A stretch of 60,000 nt of DNA from the NCBI RefSeq assembly GCF_910592395.1, contig NC_088308.1, positions 21,407,501 to 21,467,500 on the forward strand, given 5' to 3'. Position numbers and translations under genes: made by a program. Below, piece after piece: positions 13,624-27,780 of this stretch (position 1 is the stretch's first letter; every line of letters begins with the position of its first letter). The notes beneath the pieces are model-generated. The model saw nothing but the letters and a program-made list of their open reading frames with translations. It did no database searches and had not been told where the DNA came from. The DNA is from Lineus longissimus. Its lineage: Eukaryota > Nemertea > Pilidiophora > Heteronemertea > Lineidae.

Positions 13624-13700
13624 CAACCTCTATATTGCGGACACCCATGGGAATCGACGTTGGTGTCCGTAATGTAGAGGTGTCCTTGATAGGGAGGTTA
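13624..13700. mobile_element. Hairpin element with nested inverted repeats (MITE-like)
   Basis: A 19-base arm at 13627-13645, ending GCGGACACC, pairs with 13662-13680, beginning GGTGTCCGTAA, with two mismatches across a 16-base loop. An outer pair, AACCTC (13625-13630) and GAGGTT (13694-13699), encloses it. Hairpins of this 'GTGTCCG ... GAGGTT' look recur in invertebrate genomes, to my recollection, as non-autonomous repeats. The superfamily was not identified and no target-site duplication was found. The 65-codon frame across it (13608-13805) is not believed. Confidence 0.6.
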
Positions 13701-16700
13701 TGCCATCATTGTCCAAAAAGTGGATTCATGTGTATGAACACGGTGGTCGTGAAGCCTACATATTACATATTCTATTTAGTTTTAAATGTTACCTATTTCA
13801 AATAATTTGATGCCATTTATATGCGATGTATGTAACAAAAAAATAGATTCATTAGCAACCCCATAATCCCACGCATTGAAATTTTCTACCAAATAATCTT
13901 TGGACAGGTTAATTGAACATGTGTCTAATTTATATGCACATCGCAGAGGGGTTTTCCCTCAGGCCCCACCACCTTTCTATTTCAAATATGATAAAGGCTT
14001 ATCCTAAAAAGTGTCTGGAAGAAATAATCAGTAACCTGTTGCCAATTTCGTTACAGAAATGACTCAAATGTGGCAGGATTAGCATTGACTAGAATAAAGA
14101 TGGTTCTTATTAGTGACATTTAGAAGTTGTGAAAATTGCTGTTATCTAGTATTACTATATGAGTATTCGTCATTATTACTCATTAACAAAAACACACTAA
14201 ACTCGACTCCATGACCTATTTAGCAAATTCCTCGTGGACCAAAGGCTAGGAATATGACAATAAAGCTAGAGTTGCATTACCATCGCGAAACACTCCTTGA
14301 TTGGGTCAGGAGAGAATATATCTGTGACATTCTAAAATAACCTGGTGTCAGTGAATAACACTGGAGAGATTTTTCGTAAACAATGAGCATGACCAGGCTC
14401 TGCTTTAGGACACTCATGAGACCCTGTCCTTCCCTCTTTAGCCAAGCCCTGCATCTTTCCCGAAGTCGTACTGGAGTCTTCTCAAGGAAAGACTGAGGTT
14501 ATTCAGGTTTAGCCTCGCCGTACCTAATTGCGACAGTCGTCCTTGATTTTCTTACGGGGATACGATTTTGTTTGCGTCGTCAACAAGAATGAAGTCGTAC
14601 TAAGTCACATGAATGTAGCTCGTTTCGCCCTTTCTGGTCTTTAGCAAGACCTCAGCAAATTCATGGTAAGCATGTTTCTAGACGGTCGTACTTTGGTCGT
14701 ACTACAGAGAAGGAGCTCATTTCAAAAAGCGCTGATCTCAAAGCTTGGATTACAGCAGCCGGCATGTTTTTCTTCTTGCCTATCGATCTGTTTTCTTGCG
14801 AAGCTTGGTTTTGTTGTGATAGTCATTATCGTTCCGTTGAACTTGTCAGAGAAAAGATCTAATGTAGTTAAGGAATTTCTCGAAGGGATGTTTCTCGAGA
14901 GAAGCTGATGCAATGTTTTGGTAAGGTGCAACTGCGTTTGAGGACGCAGACTGATTTCAAGTCGTGATCGTACAACATGCAACTGGATTTCGTATCATTT
15001 CACCTTAACTTTTCCTACTATGAACAAAGCATTGCATTCTTCCTGAAATATTCAGCAAGCCTTCGTACATGTACTCTAGAATGCTATCTGAACTGAGTTT
15101 TTTTATTACGTGCAAGCGTATTATTCATTGAAGTTTTCGAGCACCGATTGATATTTTCACGAATTTTTATTGTATCCTTACATCTGTCTGGCAAATTCAT
15201 AAAGGCTGACGGCTGTAAACCACAAAATTTTCTCTGACGTATTTTAAATGCTGATTTCAAAGCCAACCTACCAAAAAAATCGCGAAAGAAAGAAACACTT
15301 GTTGATTTGCATAACCAAAAGAAATTTCTTAATGCGGCAAAAAAAATTTGAAGATATTTCTTTCTTTCTGAGATAAGAAATATCTCGAAGCTTCGGTGGT
15401 TTAGGGTATATGTTCTTTCTTATTTATAGAGGATCGCACTCGTCTCAGTCCGGTTAATGCGATATTAATGACCACATTCAATTGACATGATAGAAGAAGC
15501 GTGGATATAGTATTAACAGTGTCATAAACGTCACGAAGAGAACACAAATCAACACGCTAGTAGGCGTTAATGATGCGCTGTTGTCTTAAATCCGGATCAA
15601 AGACATACGGAATGGGGGTAAAGTGCGTTTAGTGGTCATAGTAACGACTTGACATGGTCGTAGTTTCAGTTTTGTGGGGTGAATAGAGAAATATATGATG
15701 TGTTGAGTACAAACGTGTTTTCACAGCTTCAGATCAGCTTCATTATTTCTTACTTGGGGCATACATCGAACCCATCCCCCTCCACCCAACCTGTTTCTTC
15801 GAAACTTAGATGAAGACATAAACAAGGTAATTAAAGTCAAATGTTCACCAGGAATTTGATAGTGTTAATCTTTACTTGCTTTTTCAATTTGATGAATCAT
15901 TCTATACTCTCTTGATGTATGATAACTTTATCTGAACCATCAATAAATTAAAGCTGAAAATGTTAAATTTATAAAAATTCATTTCAAAAGACGTTCATAC
16001 CGCCGTTAGGCTTGAAACGGAATAAGAGCAAGAGCGATGACCTTTTTGTCAGATCCGAATCAAGGGTTTTTCAGCATTTGAAAAGCTTTACTGGTGTTTC
16101 GACCAACTCCAAGATACACCATGTAGAGGTTTTTTCAGCAAAGTGAAAAAGCCTTCTTTCTCATTCTCAAAAACCATTGGTGCATAATTGTGTTGGCCGA
16201 AAAAAATTGTTTTTAAGAAGCTCGAAAAACTTCATTACTATGAGTAACTATTACTGGGTTAAAGTTAGCTTACCACGACATCCCATCTCCCCCACCCCCA
16301 CACATACACAGGACAAGCTGCATTATCGGCCGAGTTTGAGAACCAACGTCATCACATCCCTCCCCCTGACTGAGCATCAGGCTTATCGTCGAGCAAGTTT
16401 ATCGGTACTGCTGTTGTGAAGGAAAGGATTCATCGTTGGACCGTTGAGTTTCTCCAGCAGATAGTTTGATCAAATTACTTTGCTTTATTTTCTGACGAAG
16501 ATTTCACTGGATTTCTACATTTGATGTTACTCTTAAAACAATTCTTTCCTACGTGGAGGTCAATTTAATTGGATATTTATGGAAAATCTTTCGACAAAAG
16601 TGTAGTAAGTACATTTTAGTTCATGACACTTGCACTTTTTCCTTTTTTCTTCTTATTTTCTTCAAATGAACATTTTGTTAGTGTAGTCAATAAGTGTTAG

Positions 16701-17300
16701 TGAGGGGTACTAGACAAAGATGTGTCAGCGGACCATACTATAGGTGCCGATAACGAGATTGGTGCATCTGTTAGCCACACGGATGTGACCATCGTTAACT
16801 GATCATCATTCATATTAACCTCACAGCCAAATCAGTCAGACAAGGAACATTTTGTAAAAGAAGTTGGACGAAGTCCCAGCTTTTATAGGGCGCTGTAGAC
16901 GACTGCGGTCTAAGAGAATTCGAAGTCTCTTTTCTGACAAATCTAGGGCGAGTAATTAGCCTTGATGCACAAACTTTAAGCAATTACTGTTCCAGCAAAG
17001 TCATTCAGATCTTTGTTATTATCGCTTTTCATAACGCAGAAACGAATTATCGATTATGGACTTTTGTACCTTGATCAACATCATTTGTCTCTTTTTTCTG
17101 CATTGGGGATATAATTATTTTGATTACTGCGGGATATGTCCACGTACTCCTTTTTTCCGTTCCTCAAACAGCTTTCCATTCAAAGGATCCTTGTAGGTAC
17201 GACGTTTCTAGAGGTTAATACCACTCGTATTTCGATTATAGTGCCCTGGAGTGAAAATGAGGAAGCAAGACTATAATAACCCAAATTTCTAAGTTTTGAG
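13701..17300. other. Intergenic stretch with minor repeats, no gene seen
   Basis: The word GTCGTAC occurs four times between 14465 and 14702. An 11-bp hairpin lies at 15352-15385 (AGATATTTCTT paired with AAGAAATATCT, 12-base loop). Open frames reach at most 86 codons (14722-14982, minus), overlapping an 81-codon plus frame (14663-14908). No domain or RNA gene was recognised. Confidence 0.5.
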
Positions 17301-20300
17301 AAACGGGCGATAACAAATTTCCTTTTTAACCATAGCAGATAATTTTCGAATTCCATGTCAATTATGGCTTAACCAGAACATGTTTCGTAGAATTGAACAT
17401 AGTGGTAGATGGGGCAATTATGAGAGAATATTGCTTTTTCTCGTCGCTGCCAGATATTGGATCACGTAAAACAATTAGATACCAACTTAGAGGAAGAGGC
17501 GGGTTGTCTTCTGAGAATGTAAAGAAAACAAACTTAAAATGAAATGTCGATAATGGGCAGATGCCACTCAGACGTCGCTTTGAATTATCTTCTGAGAAAA
17601 CGATCCAATTGGTAGTTGTGGTGAAGACTTCTTAAAATGCTGCTTTTGAAATATAAGGTTATGTCAAATCGGTGATTTTCTTGCCAGAAATATCGCGGGA
17701 TTTACCTGACTTTACGACGGACGTCACTGAGCAGGGTCAACGGTACGGATTGGCCATCATAATGCCGTCACTGTGAGAATATCGAGAAAAAAACAAATTC
17801 TAAACCCCCTTGATGTAACCCTGTGGTGTAACCAGCGTGGCGAACAGCGCAGCCAAAGCACAGCGGACAGTGATTAGATATTGCGTATTAATTTGAAAGA
17901 CGATTATATTGTCTTACCTAATGGATCTGTCATTGCCAGCTGTTGCATTGGCTGGAAAATGAGATTCATTTTTGTACGAAACTTTCATTTTTTTATCGTC
18001 GAAGCATAAGCCTTCTCGGGACCATAACGGATGAAATACGAATCTGGTGTTCAAGTCATCACGATGGGATCCAACGAACGCGTCTCCGGGGAAAATCGCG
18101 GACCCCGATTAGCCATCTGAAGATCAGATCGCCGAAAATTGAATCTGACTACTTTTCAAACCGTTACCAACCTGACACAACTTTGGAAAATTGACGAGGG
18201 CGGATGAATACGATCTTCGCGCAGTGTTATTCGTCATATTTGCATTATACTCCTCGGAAAATCAATCATATACCAACGCCAGAGAATGATGTATTCCATT
18301 CGTGCTCAGTATTGGGTTATCTTGCCGACTAAAAGTGCGAAGTACTTAAAGTGATAGCTAATCTCGTCTATCATTCAATTGTTAGAGTATGAATGGGCGA
18401 CAGAGATATTTACCTGTTTATCTACCTGTTGAGAAGTTTATGCTGGTCAAATAAACCGCCGGCGTAGTACTCCGGTGTGTTAGTTGATACGCTACACCCT
18501 GTAGAGAGGCGAATCTTCCGATTGCTTCTTTGATTACTCAGAAATTTACCTTGAGTATGGTGAGCTAAAAAATGTCTGACTATAAAGAAGCTATTGACAG
18601 AGTTTTATATTCTAGTGCGATCCCAACTTAACCTTTCTTCACTCTTTGGTATCTCCTCTTTGTATGTTATATATCCGTTCAGAGAATAAAGTGGAAGATA
18701 ATTCTATCTGTTACTGAAAGATAAGATAATGACAGTGGGGATTTATTTTCTAACATTCCTGATCTGGATGCAACAAATCCAACACCTTATTCCGCTAGCT
18801 GGTGAAAACTAAACGTAGGTGTCGAAAGAATACGACATAAAAAGACAATGCACTCCGGATGGCCTAAAGTTGGAGGCAAACCCAGAATGCCAGGCGTTAA
18901 GACATTGACTTCGTGAACACTCATAGCATTGTGTCATTGACGATCCTATTATACATTGTTATACCGGTATTCTGTTATACCATATCCATGTAAGATGTAG
19001 GCTATATCGAGCTTGTCAATAGTCCTCACACACCTTAACCAGCCCACGCCCAATCTCAATTCTGTTCGAAGAAGCTACACTTCTCTTTTTTCTTCACTTG
19101 AACGCTAGAAGTCCAGCAGAAATGCTACTTCATTGGAGCGCCTACCAATCTTCATATATCGTTCCGACGGCACTGTAGCAGCCAACCATCCTTGATCAAT
19201 TATGGAAGCGCACAGGAAACAAAACTGCTGGCATATTATGCATTGTTTTTACCATTTCTTCATGACTGTGTGCTTGCTGCCCGTCCCTTTGTAAAATAAC
19301 CTTGCTGCAAGAGTCATTCAACACCTTTAGTCTATAAAAATATTCGTCAAGTCAATATTTGTCTAAAATATCCAAGGTTATGTAATCCACTCTGGCGAAA
19401 GGAGGCTGTATGGTCGGTACAGTTCCTGAAAGAGTTATTAGTACGGGCTTATTCTGTAAAAAAAAACAGATGACAACTTGAGGACTTATTAAGATATGGA
19501 CAACGGAATACATCACTCTCCCAAGCTTAAAGTAGACGGAGAAAACCTTGTCAACACATTTTTAGGTAACTTAGTAGGCAAGTAAGCATGTAATGGATTA
19601 ATTTCTCCTTTTTGTCTGATTTCCCTATGCGACATGCTCCTCCGTTTTTCCGGGAGTCGCTCACTTTTGTGCAAGAGATACAGTCAGGTACATGTACCTT
19701 ACATCGAGCAGATTGCCCAAAGCAACCTAATGCTGTTCGACCAAACTTCACACTGATCTCTTTATCAAATGTTCTAAAGAAAAAGAACAACTGAGTCTCC
19801 TCATCTGCACCTATTTGATATTCATAAAATAAGGGCCCAGAGGCACCGTAACCAACCAGTATTGGTAATTTGGAACCGACCGGCCATAAAAATGTTAACA
19901 CCTCATACAAATTGGTCGCATCAGTTCTCTTTTTAATCTCTCGCAATTGGAATACTTATTGTTGCACGTTGCCAGTTCATCTCTTTGAAATGACATGGCT
20001 GAAAGCTTCCCTTTATCTTTTGTTGGCAAATGTAATTCGATCAATCTATTCGAAAGTCTTTATACAGTATTCCCTTTTATTATACGACTTTGAGTAAGTT
20101 TGCAGAATCGTTGGAATCGCCGCCATATACCAATTGATGATAACATACTGTCATTGTCATAATGGTATAGTTCAATGGATTATGCCTATCCATGGAATAT
20201 GCTGCTTAAGGAGATATGAAATATAGTATTTAAAGTTTTCAATAAAATGTAATTCATTATCCATTGGCGTATTTCCGGATGTGCTACGACGCGAACAGCG

Positions 20301-21781
20301 TAATGTATACCATAGTGATATATAAAGATTTCCCAATGATATCAAACAAGGCCATTGAATATCTGTTATCTGCATCATTTATCATAATATGTTTCTGCAT
20401 AAAGGAATTGTACGTCTGCGCAGGTGATGCCACATTTTCATATATATACCCCATGTACGATATAGCTAGGGCTGATCAATATAAGAATAACGGCATGGAC
20501 AGCTTACGCCTGACTGCCCATAGGCGGCTGTTGCGAAAAATGTTCAACACGTTGCTTGTCTTTTCAGTTATGCATACATATGTTGGAGAAATTGTCAAAC
20601 TGTACACAGCTTCAGGTGTTCTAGATACTCACTCATCGTAACTGATGGATATTGTTCTGGCCAGTTATTACATCTGACATCTGCCTTCAAAACGGATACG
20701 TCTTGCGGAAGGTATAAATTCATCCCCGATCAGGAGAAAACCACAACAACGACTTGTTTACAACTGATATGATTTCAAACGAATCGCGCCAAACTTCGGT
20801 TAAAGTGATGGTTATGAGACTGAACTGATTGCAGTTCGACGTAGTGGATGTGATGACAAGTATCAGAACGCCTATATTCCAACACTAATGATTTTCTACG
20901 ATCCCGTAGTGAATCACTGTTGGTCAAATATTAGCATATGGTTATTTTATGCCAGTCATTAAATCGCGAAATCTAAGTCTGGGTGCAATGCGTAACCAGA
21001 GAACAGATGCTTTGTCTGCCTGTCAAATCAACGTGTTGACTTTTTAAATAAATCACTAAATCTGAGAGATGATTTGTTCAGGAAACGTGATTTCGAGTAT
21101 TTTTTCATCAAATGTAACTAGGAGTTGATGGCTGTCTATTCAAATCTTCGCTGGGCTACTTGCACCCTAGGTACAATTCGATTTGACAACACTTCACGGT
21201 GAAAATCGAACAGGATATTTGTTGTACAGAAGTGTCGCCTTTATCCATTTACGTTGCCAATTCTTTTTCACGGGAGTGATTCAACGCTGATGCCTTGTTT
21301 GTCATGCGCTGACAGTCGTCAACTGTAAAGTGGAGAATCCGAATATATCGTGACCTTTCTATTTTCTGAAGTCGATTCGGGAGGGCTACACGGACTTCAT
21401 TGATAAATAGTAGAGGACCTCTTGCTTGTATACGGAAGGTAGGCTAATTTCCAAAAACAATTCTTCACAATTTGATGACCCTGATCAATGGGATATCACT
21501 ATCATACACCTCTACATCGGTCGAGGTGTTAAAAGATCGGAAGACACTATCATGAAAATCCGAGGCAATTTTAACATTGTTTGCATGCGTATATTGTACC
21601 ACAAAACATGACCAGCCCAGGTACTGTGTACAGAACAAGAATTCAATAATGGCAGGGGTATGGTTATGATATTGAACATTTTAAACACGCGGAGAAGACA
21701 TAAAAAATTTATTTATACCTAATTCCGCAACAGCGACTAATTTAACGCCCATTTAACATATATTTTAATGGCAGCCTCATA
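17301..21781. other. Intergenic stretch with two longer anonymous open frames
   Basis: It holds a 131-codon minus frame (19551-19946) and a 125-codon plus frame (20264-20641). The first carries a Cys-containing C-terminal half and an FFFF run from a low-complexity stretch. The second has one hydrophobic patch. Neither has a recognised domain. Each begins at an ATG or alternative codon with no visible promoter or splice context, and frames of this length are expected once or twice by chance in 60 kb. They are recorded as candidates, not genes. Confidence 0.4.
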
Positions 21782-21845
21782 CTGTGACGTACACTTATGA
21801 CATGCTGTGACGTGCAATACTGTCATGCAGTGACGTACGCTTATG
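21782..21845. repeat. Three-copy 23-bp tandem repeat carrying TGACGT
   Basis: Units begin at 21782, 21805 and 21828 with an exact 23-base period. Each begins with C, T/A, GTGACGT and the first two end in CATG. Every copy holds TGACGT, the core of cAMP-response-element-like (bZIP) sites, in the forms TGACGTAC and TGACGTGC. The array sits about 250 bp left of a more GC-rich patch. A regulatory role is only an inference; it may be simple tandem duplication. Confidence 0.7.
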
Positions 21846-22060
21846 TTAAGTGTCCCACCCACGGGTCGCAAAGCGGGCTTCAAATGTCTCAATTACCGCC
21901 TACAGTCTGTAAGCAAAGACCTCGCCCAGAACATGCTAAATGTGTATATCTAAGGGGTTGGTCCACACTGGCATGATAGGTTCCTCATGTAATCACTGCT
22001 TTCAAAATATTTACTTTTGAACTGACGTAATCAGTGACGAGGAATAGCCATATCGGCTAC

Positions 22061-22088
22061 TTCACATTTGGCCATTTCACATTTGGCC
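22061..22088. repeat. Exact 14-bp tandem duplication
   Basis: TTCACATTTGGCCA is present twice head to tail (22061-22074 and 22075-22088), followed by a partial third TTC. It is a very recent or conserved micro-duplication. Confidence 0.9.
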
Positions 22089-25000
22089 ATTTCGCGCTGA
22101 CTCATTGAGAAAAGATATTGGCTAGTGTAGTCGACCTCTTATCACACCATGACACAAGTAGTGCTGTGATGTGCTTCCCGCTATGTTTGCGTAGCTGCCC
22201 AGCTAGTCTGCATCCTAACGCTCATGCGTTTGCGTCACCACTATCATCGAGGTGCGTGCAGACTTATGCAATACATAGTGGCCAAACACTGCCCCACCCG
22301 TGGGGCCTCATGCTATTAGACTACTGCCCAGCTGAACTGAAATCATAACGTTGTTATAATCTCACCAATACCCTTTCTTGATAAGCCCTTGAGATAATTT
22401 ACGAACTTATGCTTGCAATATCAAATAGTGCCCAAGAAAAAAATCCAGCGTCAACAAGTTGAGCAGGTTTTATTTGTATTGTCCTTGCCAAAGCTACCGG
22501 TAATGGTGACAACAGATAGTTCCTTCGCCAAAGCGACTCGATACATCAGGCAGGCCAGCCTGAGTGTATTCTTAATCTTTCTCCGCATCTTCCTCTTCGC
22601 ACAATAACCAAAATCCCTTAATAGCTCTAATTGCAGATACGAACGAATTTATATATTCCATTAGGCAGCTGAGAAATCCCTTTCCATTATCGGCCGATGC
22701 ATCTTAAATCCAGGATTGGAATATGCTACATTTATGAACCTCAATTTATAATATCAATATAACATTCCTAATGGCCAGATGTTCTGTAGTGACCTTCCCA
22801 TTTGAAGAGTTAAATTTTACATACTATTTGGATTTTCGAACTTTTCTCAAAATATAAGTTACAGTCATCTTAAAGGCGACATAGATATGGGCGTTTATTT
22901 GGTAAACGGCGGCCTCCATATGTAGCGTATGATACACGCTTTTAGGCGGGTGTGACGAATTGTAAACTACCATAGTTAACCGTCGCCTACATTCAATATG
23001 GCCTGGGATTTCTCGGACACCCTATCTACTCCCGCACAACACGATTTTTGCTCTCATTGTAAAAAAGACAACTTCTAATACCGCATTAAAGGATGATTAA
23101 TTTGATAATATTTCAAAAAAATCTGAATGTATCGGCCTTCCTAGATGTGTGATTAATGATCTATTATCAACGAAAGATGAGCAGGGTCAAGTGTTAACTT
23201 CCTATCGCCGGAGGCGTGCTGTGTCAGAATTCTCAAAACTGTTTGCTCGGTTTTCCCGAAGGTATAAACAAGCCATTATCATGATTATTCTAACTGATTC
23301 TAAAAAGGGAAATGTGTCTTTTAAGGGTTGGTGTCTGACCCATGACGCATTAGTTATCCTTTAATATGCGCGGTCGCTCAGCGCTTGACTCATGCAAAAT
23401 GCCGTTGGGATTTGCTGCTGCTGCAGTACCAGAAGCTTGTGGGCCGCTTTCAGGTGCTTTTGTTTTGATTTGTTTAGCAAAATATTAAAAGTCTGAATTG
23501 TCTGCCTCAAAGCGCCACTTCATATTCGGTGTGCTTTTTCGCATGGAATGTGACGGAATTTCTAGAGAAAAGCCAGTGACATATTGTTAACTTGCACGCA
23601 ATGGCCAGAACTCTCAATGCTGGGTGTCATTTTCCGCGTTCATACAAACGAAATACTTGAAAATGTTATCTTATGTTTTTATGACTTATTTGGGCTCTAC
23701 GTGGCCAGTCATTCGCGATTAGACTGTAGCAGGGTCATTACTTGGTGAAGTACATGTACATTGGCCGGCGTGATTAAATCCATGTTACCGCAAGTTTATC
23801 GCTGTAGAGAATTCCAAGCTATGTTGGCATCATATTATATGTAGACTTTAGAGATTGAAACATTGACGGCCAAACTCTTTTAAAAGGCCCATCGATGTCA
23901 ATTGATATGACATGCCCCAGGAGGTCAAAGGACATAACCTCACTAAAGTAGGGGATATAACACCAAGATGACCCCCGGTCAACTTCCGTTGTCCGATACC
24001 ACTTGTTGAACCTGCGAAGCCGCAGGTCACTCAGTGCCGCAACAAACTCCATCCATGATAGAATACCTAAGAAAAATGGATAGTCAAGATTTTAAGAACG
24101 ACATTGAAGCGTGTAGTGTGAATGAGACCAAGATGAAGATGGATCCGATCGAATCGAAAAGTGTTTTTTACAGCTTACAATGAACGGCCCTTATAAAAGT
24201 TACTTCTCGTAGATAATTTTAATGATTTCCGGTTCAGGTTGGATTGAGTAAGAGTCCTTTTTAGTGGGACACTCTGCACTGTGCCTGCGATGATGAATCC
24301 AACTATTTCACATCTTCAAAGGGAATAAAACACAATGGCGTATACAAAATCATGCCTCGAGGAATACGTCAGACTGCTTGTTGAGATTTGATATTTCAAA
24401 TATGGCCTTGTCAAATCTTACAATGACGGAAATGCGATGAATGGCAACATGTCATAACGTTTGTTATTCACTGAAATATTCATTCGCCTCGACTGGCGAT
24501 TTCCGTAAGCGGTCCTTGGCACAACAGCGTCGGTCTCAGATGGTGGGACATCCGACTTAGGATGAAATATTTGCCGATAGAGAGTATATTTGAATGCACG
24601 GAATATGAATTTATTGCTTTGGTTAAACTGGCGATTCATATGAATAAATACACAAATCCATTTTCGTGCTGGATTGAGTTCTGTTATAACTTATCGTTGC
24701 GCCTACGATAAGATTATGCGTCGTGTGTAATTTGGCTGAGCGCCATTATCTTAAAGGTTACAATAATCTTTTGAAAAAGGTCCCATCCCCATCTCTAACC
24801 CTTATACGTGTATATACATGTACATGTAGTTATACCACGACAAAAATACACGCCACCCACGCGAATGAATAGTCTACGTGACCTGGAATGGAGACGCGTC
24901 AATTAGAGAACACCTCTGCCTCTGATTAGATGCTGATGCTGGGCGAAAGTGTCATATGATTTTCGTCATTTCCAAAGTAATGGTAACATGCTGACCAGGA

Positions 25001-26735
25001 AAACATATTGACATTGTAAAGAAGTACATATTCCTTGATATAAAAGGTTACTTTCGTTGCTAAAATAGATAACAGTGTAAATGGTATGACACCAAAAGGA
25101 GCATCAATTGAGAGTAACACAGCTCATCATTAATTCAAGTCAAGGGCAGAATTTTCTTTCCGTTGAAACAAGGTGTTTGTTATAAATCATTAATTCAGCG
25201 TCGCCAATGTTTGATTCATGATACGAACATCTGGTTGAGGCGATGAATGATTCAGTGACAAAGGCACGAGGCAAAAGGAAGATATCAGATAGGTCAGATA
25301 ATATATTACTTGGCTAGGACGATTTTACAGTTGCACGTACATGAAGAATGCCTGGGAACCTCAGGCTGCATCTAAAGCTATAGGGTTATGGCCTCCTCAC
25401 CGTTGACATAACAACACCTTGGAATGCGGCCGTCAACTACATGTATGTACCAACCCAAGCCCTACCAAGCTCACCAGAAAGAAAATCGAGCTCATACAAA
25501 TCTAGAGTCCGATTAGGGTCAAAGTCTATAAACGAACATGATTTTCTCCCAGTCGAATTTCTGTCCATAGGAAAAACCTGCTGCATCAGTAAGCCATTAT
25601 AGACTTAATATACTGCTATGGATATTGCATAAAATGAATATACGAAAAAGACAAATATTAATTATTCTATACCATTTCGCTGATATTGATCCAACGACCA
25701 ACATGTGTCACACAAAATATAACTGAATTGCTTAACCATTTAGCAATAAATGGTATGTTCTCATTGATAAATTCGAGAGCATGACTTCCAACACAGTTAG
25801 CATTGACTTCTAACTCCCTGTGTAAACAAAAATACCTCCACAAGAACGAAGGCGACCAAAATTGCTATTTTGGTGACCATCCAGGCTATAGTCTAGACTG
25901 GTCATTATCGCCCATTCAACATCAAGTTTCTGAAAGTCGCGTTGGCGTCAATAGGTGACTTACTCCTTTATTTCCTCTGAGTAGCTTTAACCTAATCAAG
26001 TAACTTCGTTTAACCATCACTCGAACGCCTTGAGGATTCGGAAACTGCATTTCGCCAATCCAATCACCAACTTGATCGGTGTAGGCCTACTAACTTCCAA
26101 TGGTTCCTATGTCTGGAAAGGCGCCAATGAGTATCACATATGTGATCGGGGTGTAGATTAATCAGGCAAATTTCAGCTATCGCTGACTTATCTAGCCATA
26201 TAGCACTCTCATGACGAGGTGGCAATATAAACGAGATGACCAACCGTCCAGTCAAGAACATATCGCGTTTGTGATTTCGACTAACAGCGAACTTGATCGA
26301 ACGCTCGTGTGTGGAATAGATTGAAAACCTTTGATATACGAGAATGGGAAGGGCTGTTTTATTGTCATCGTTACTGTTTGGAGCAGCCACATGCGAACTG
26401 CGAAGAGTGAGTGGTACTTTTATTTATCGCGATGTCTGCAAAGAGTGGTTCTTCAGGGAGGTATTAAGTTGTTGTTTTTTCTTGCATAAGCAAATATTTA
26501 CTAGTATTTTCTCACCAACCGTAAGGCACTAATGCAGAATAATTGAGTCCATCAGGTCCAGATCAGGCTAGTGCAGCATGAACCTTATTATTTCGCAATG
26601 ACCCCTTTGGGCTACCTTCCATATCGTTTTAGTTAATATTTTACGATATCAACTTTCAAATGAGTTGTCCTGACTGGGGCCATTTGCGTCGTTTCATTGC
26701 TATTACCTACCTACCTATTGCACTCACACACACAT
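22089..26735. other. Intergenic stretch, no gene seen
   Basis: Open frames reach at most 108 codons (26064-26390, minus). The 76-codon plus frame at 22118-22348 lies in a locally GC-richer patch and is Cys/Ser/Pro-rich, without a recognised domain. A TACATGTACATGTA-type palindromic word lies near 24815. No RNA gene or transposon end was recognised. Confidence 0.5.
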
Positions 26736-26756
26736 ACCACCACCACCACCACCACC
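26736..26756 (+). repeat. CAC triplet microsatellite
   Basis: About seven CAC/ACC triplets follow a short ACAC run. They translate to a His run in the 66-codon plus frame 26660-26860, which is rejected as coding. Confidence 0.9.
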
Positions 26757-27780
26757 CCAACCCCCGCCAACATGTTGTCGATGACAAGTTTAAGGTAATT
26801 GTTTTGCTATGCCGCACTGCGCGGACGTCCATGTTTACTTGCTTATCATCCAATTCATAGATGTCAAATTTTGAATTGACGAGTCTGCAATTTTAAATAT
26901 TGATAACAAAAATTATAGTTACACTTTGTCCTGAATGTAATATCCTGTCAGTTAAATTGTGTTTTTGAAACACTTCCTTTTTATAATTTTTTACTCCATT
27001 CCTTGACAAATTGAAACGTAGTACTACAGTGCCGTCGATTCAGAGCAACCCCAGTGCGTCCTGTTCTCCAAAAAGAAGAGCCCAGGTGGAAAATCCAGAA
27101 GATTGCCATACGAGTTTTTAGTTACAAAAAGAATTTTATCTGCATTTTCGACCTGTGGGAAGACTGAGAATTGATATATACAAGGCTATGTTATTTGAGA
27201 TTATGGCGATTTACTAGATACAGTCCTTCCCTAAAGCATGAAATTGATATTTCGCTCAGCGATTGAAGCAATAAACTTAAACTTTGAATCGAAAAATACG
27301 TTCTGAAATGACACGCTGTCGTGTCCATTGCTCGTTTAATCATCTTCTTTTGCTCGACATATATTCTACGATCTCTTACGAAAAGTAGCGGCATATAATC
27401 GATCGCATCATCATAGGTCTTTAGAATAATTTGGCTATTTAGCAGAACGTGTGACAGTAATGTAAAAGAAATGTCATATCGCTGCTCCAGACGTATCGTA
27501 CGACACATTGATTGTTGTCAACAATGTGTCGTCTCATTGCCGGGAATAATCCTGTATTTGCCGTCCACTACATCCAGCTGTGTCAATAAATTACTATTAG
27601 GAGTTTTGGCATGTGGTGTATCAAATATCCGCTAGTTCTCAGCAGATTTCCGCATTCACTGATGCTACTACAATAGAACATTTCGATTTTTATGCAATTT
27701 TGGTTCGTAGTGTATATCCCCGAGAATAAACATCCTTGTCTGATGAAATAACATTGGGTAGTACAAATTGGGGCGAACCA
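26757..27780. other. Intergenic stretch with one perfect hairpin
   Basis: An 11-bp perfect stem lies at 27500-27532: ACGACACATTG pairs with CAATGTGTCGT across an 11-base loop. A 105-codon minus frame (27191-27508) ends over it and has no recognised domain. Nothing else was supported. Confidence 0.5.

Noticed and set aside
15760-15790. B-box-like word on the minus strand (GGGTTCGATG)
   Set aside because: No cloverleaf can be drawn from the flanks.
20264-20641. 125-codon plus frame with one hydrophobic patch
   Set aside because: It starts at an ATG or alternative codon with no upstream signal; not recognisable and within chance length.
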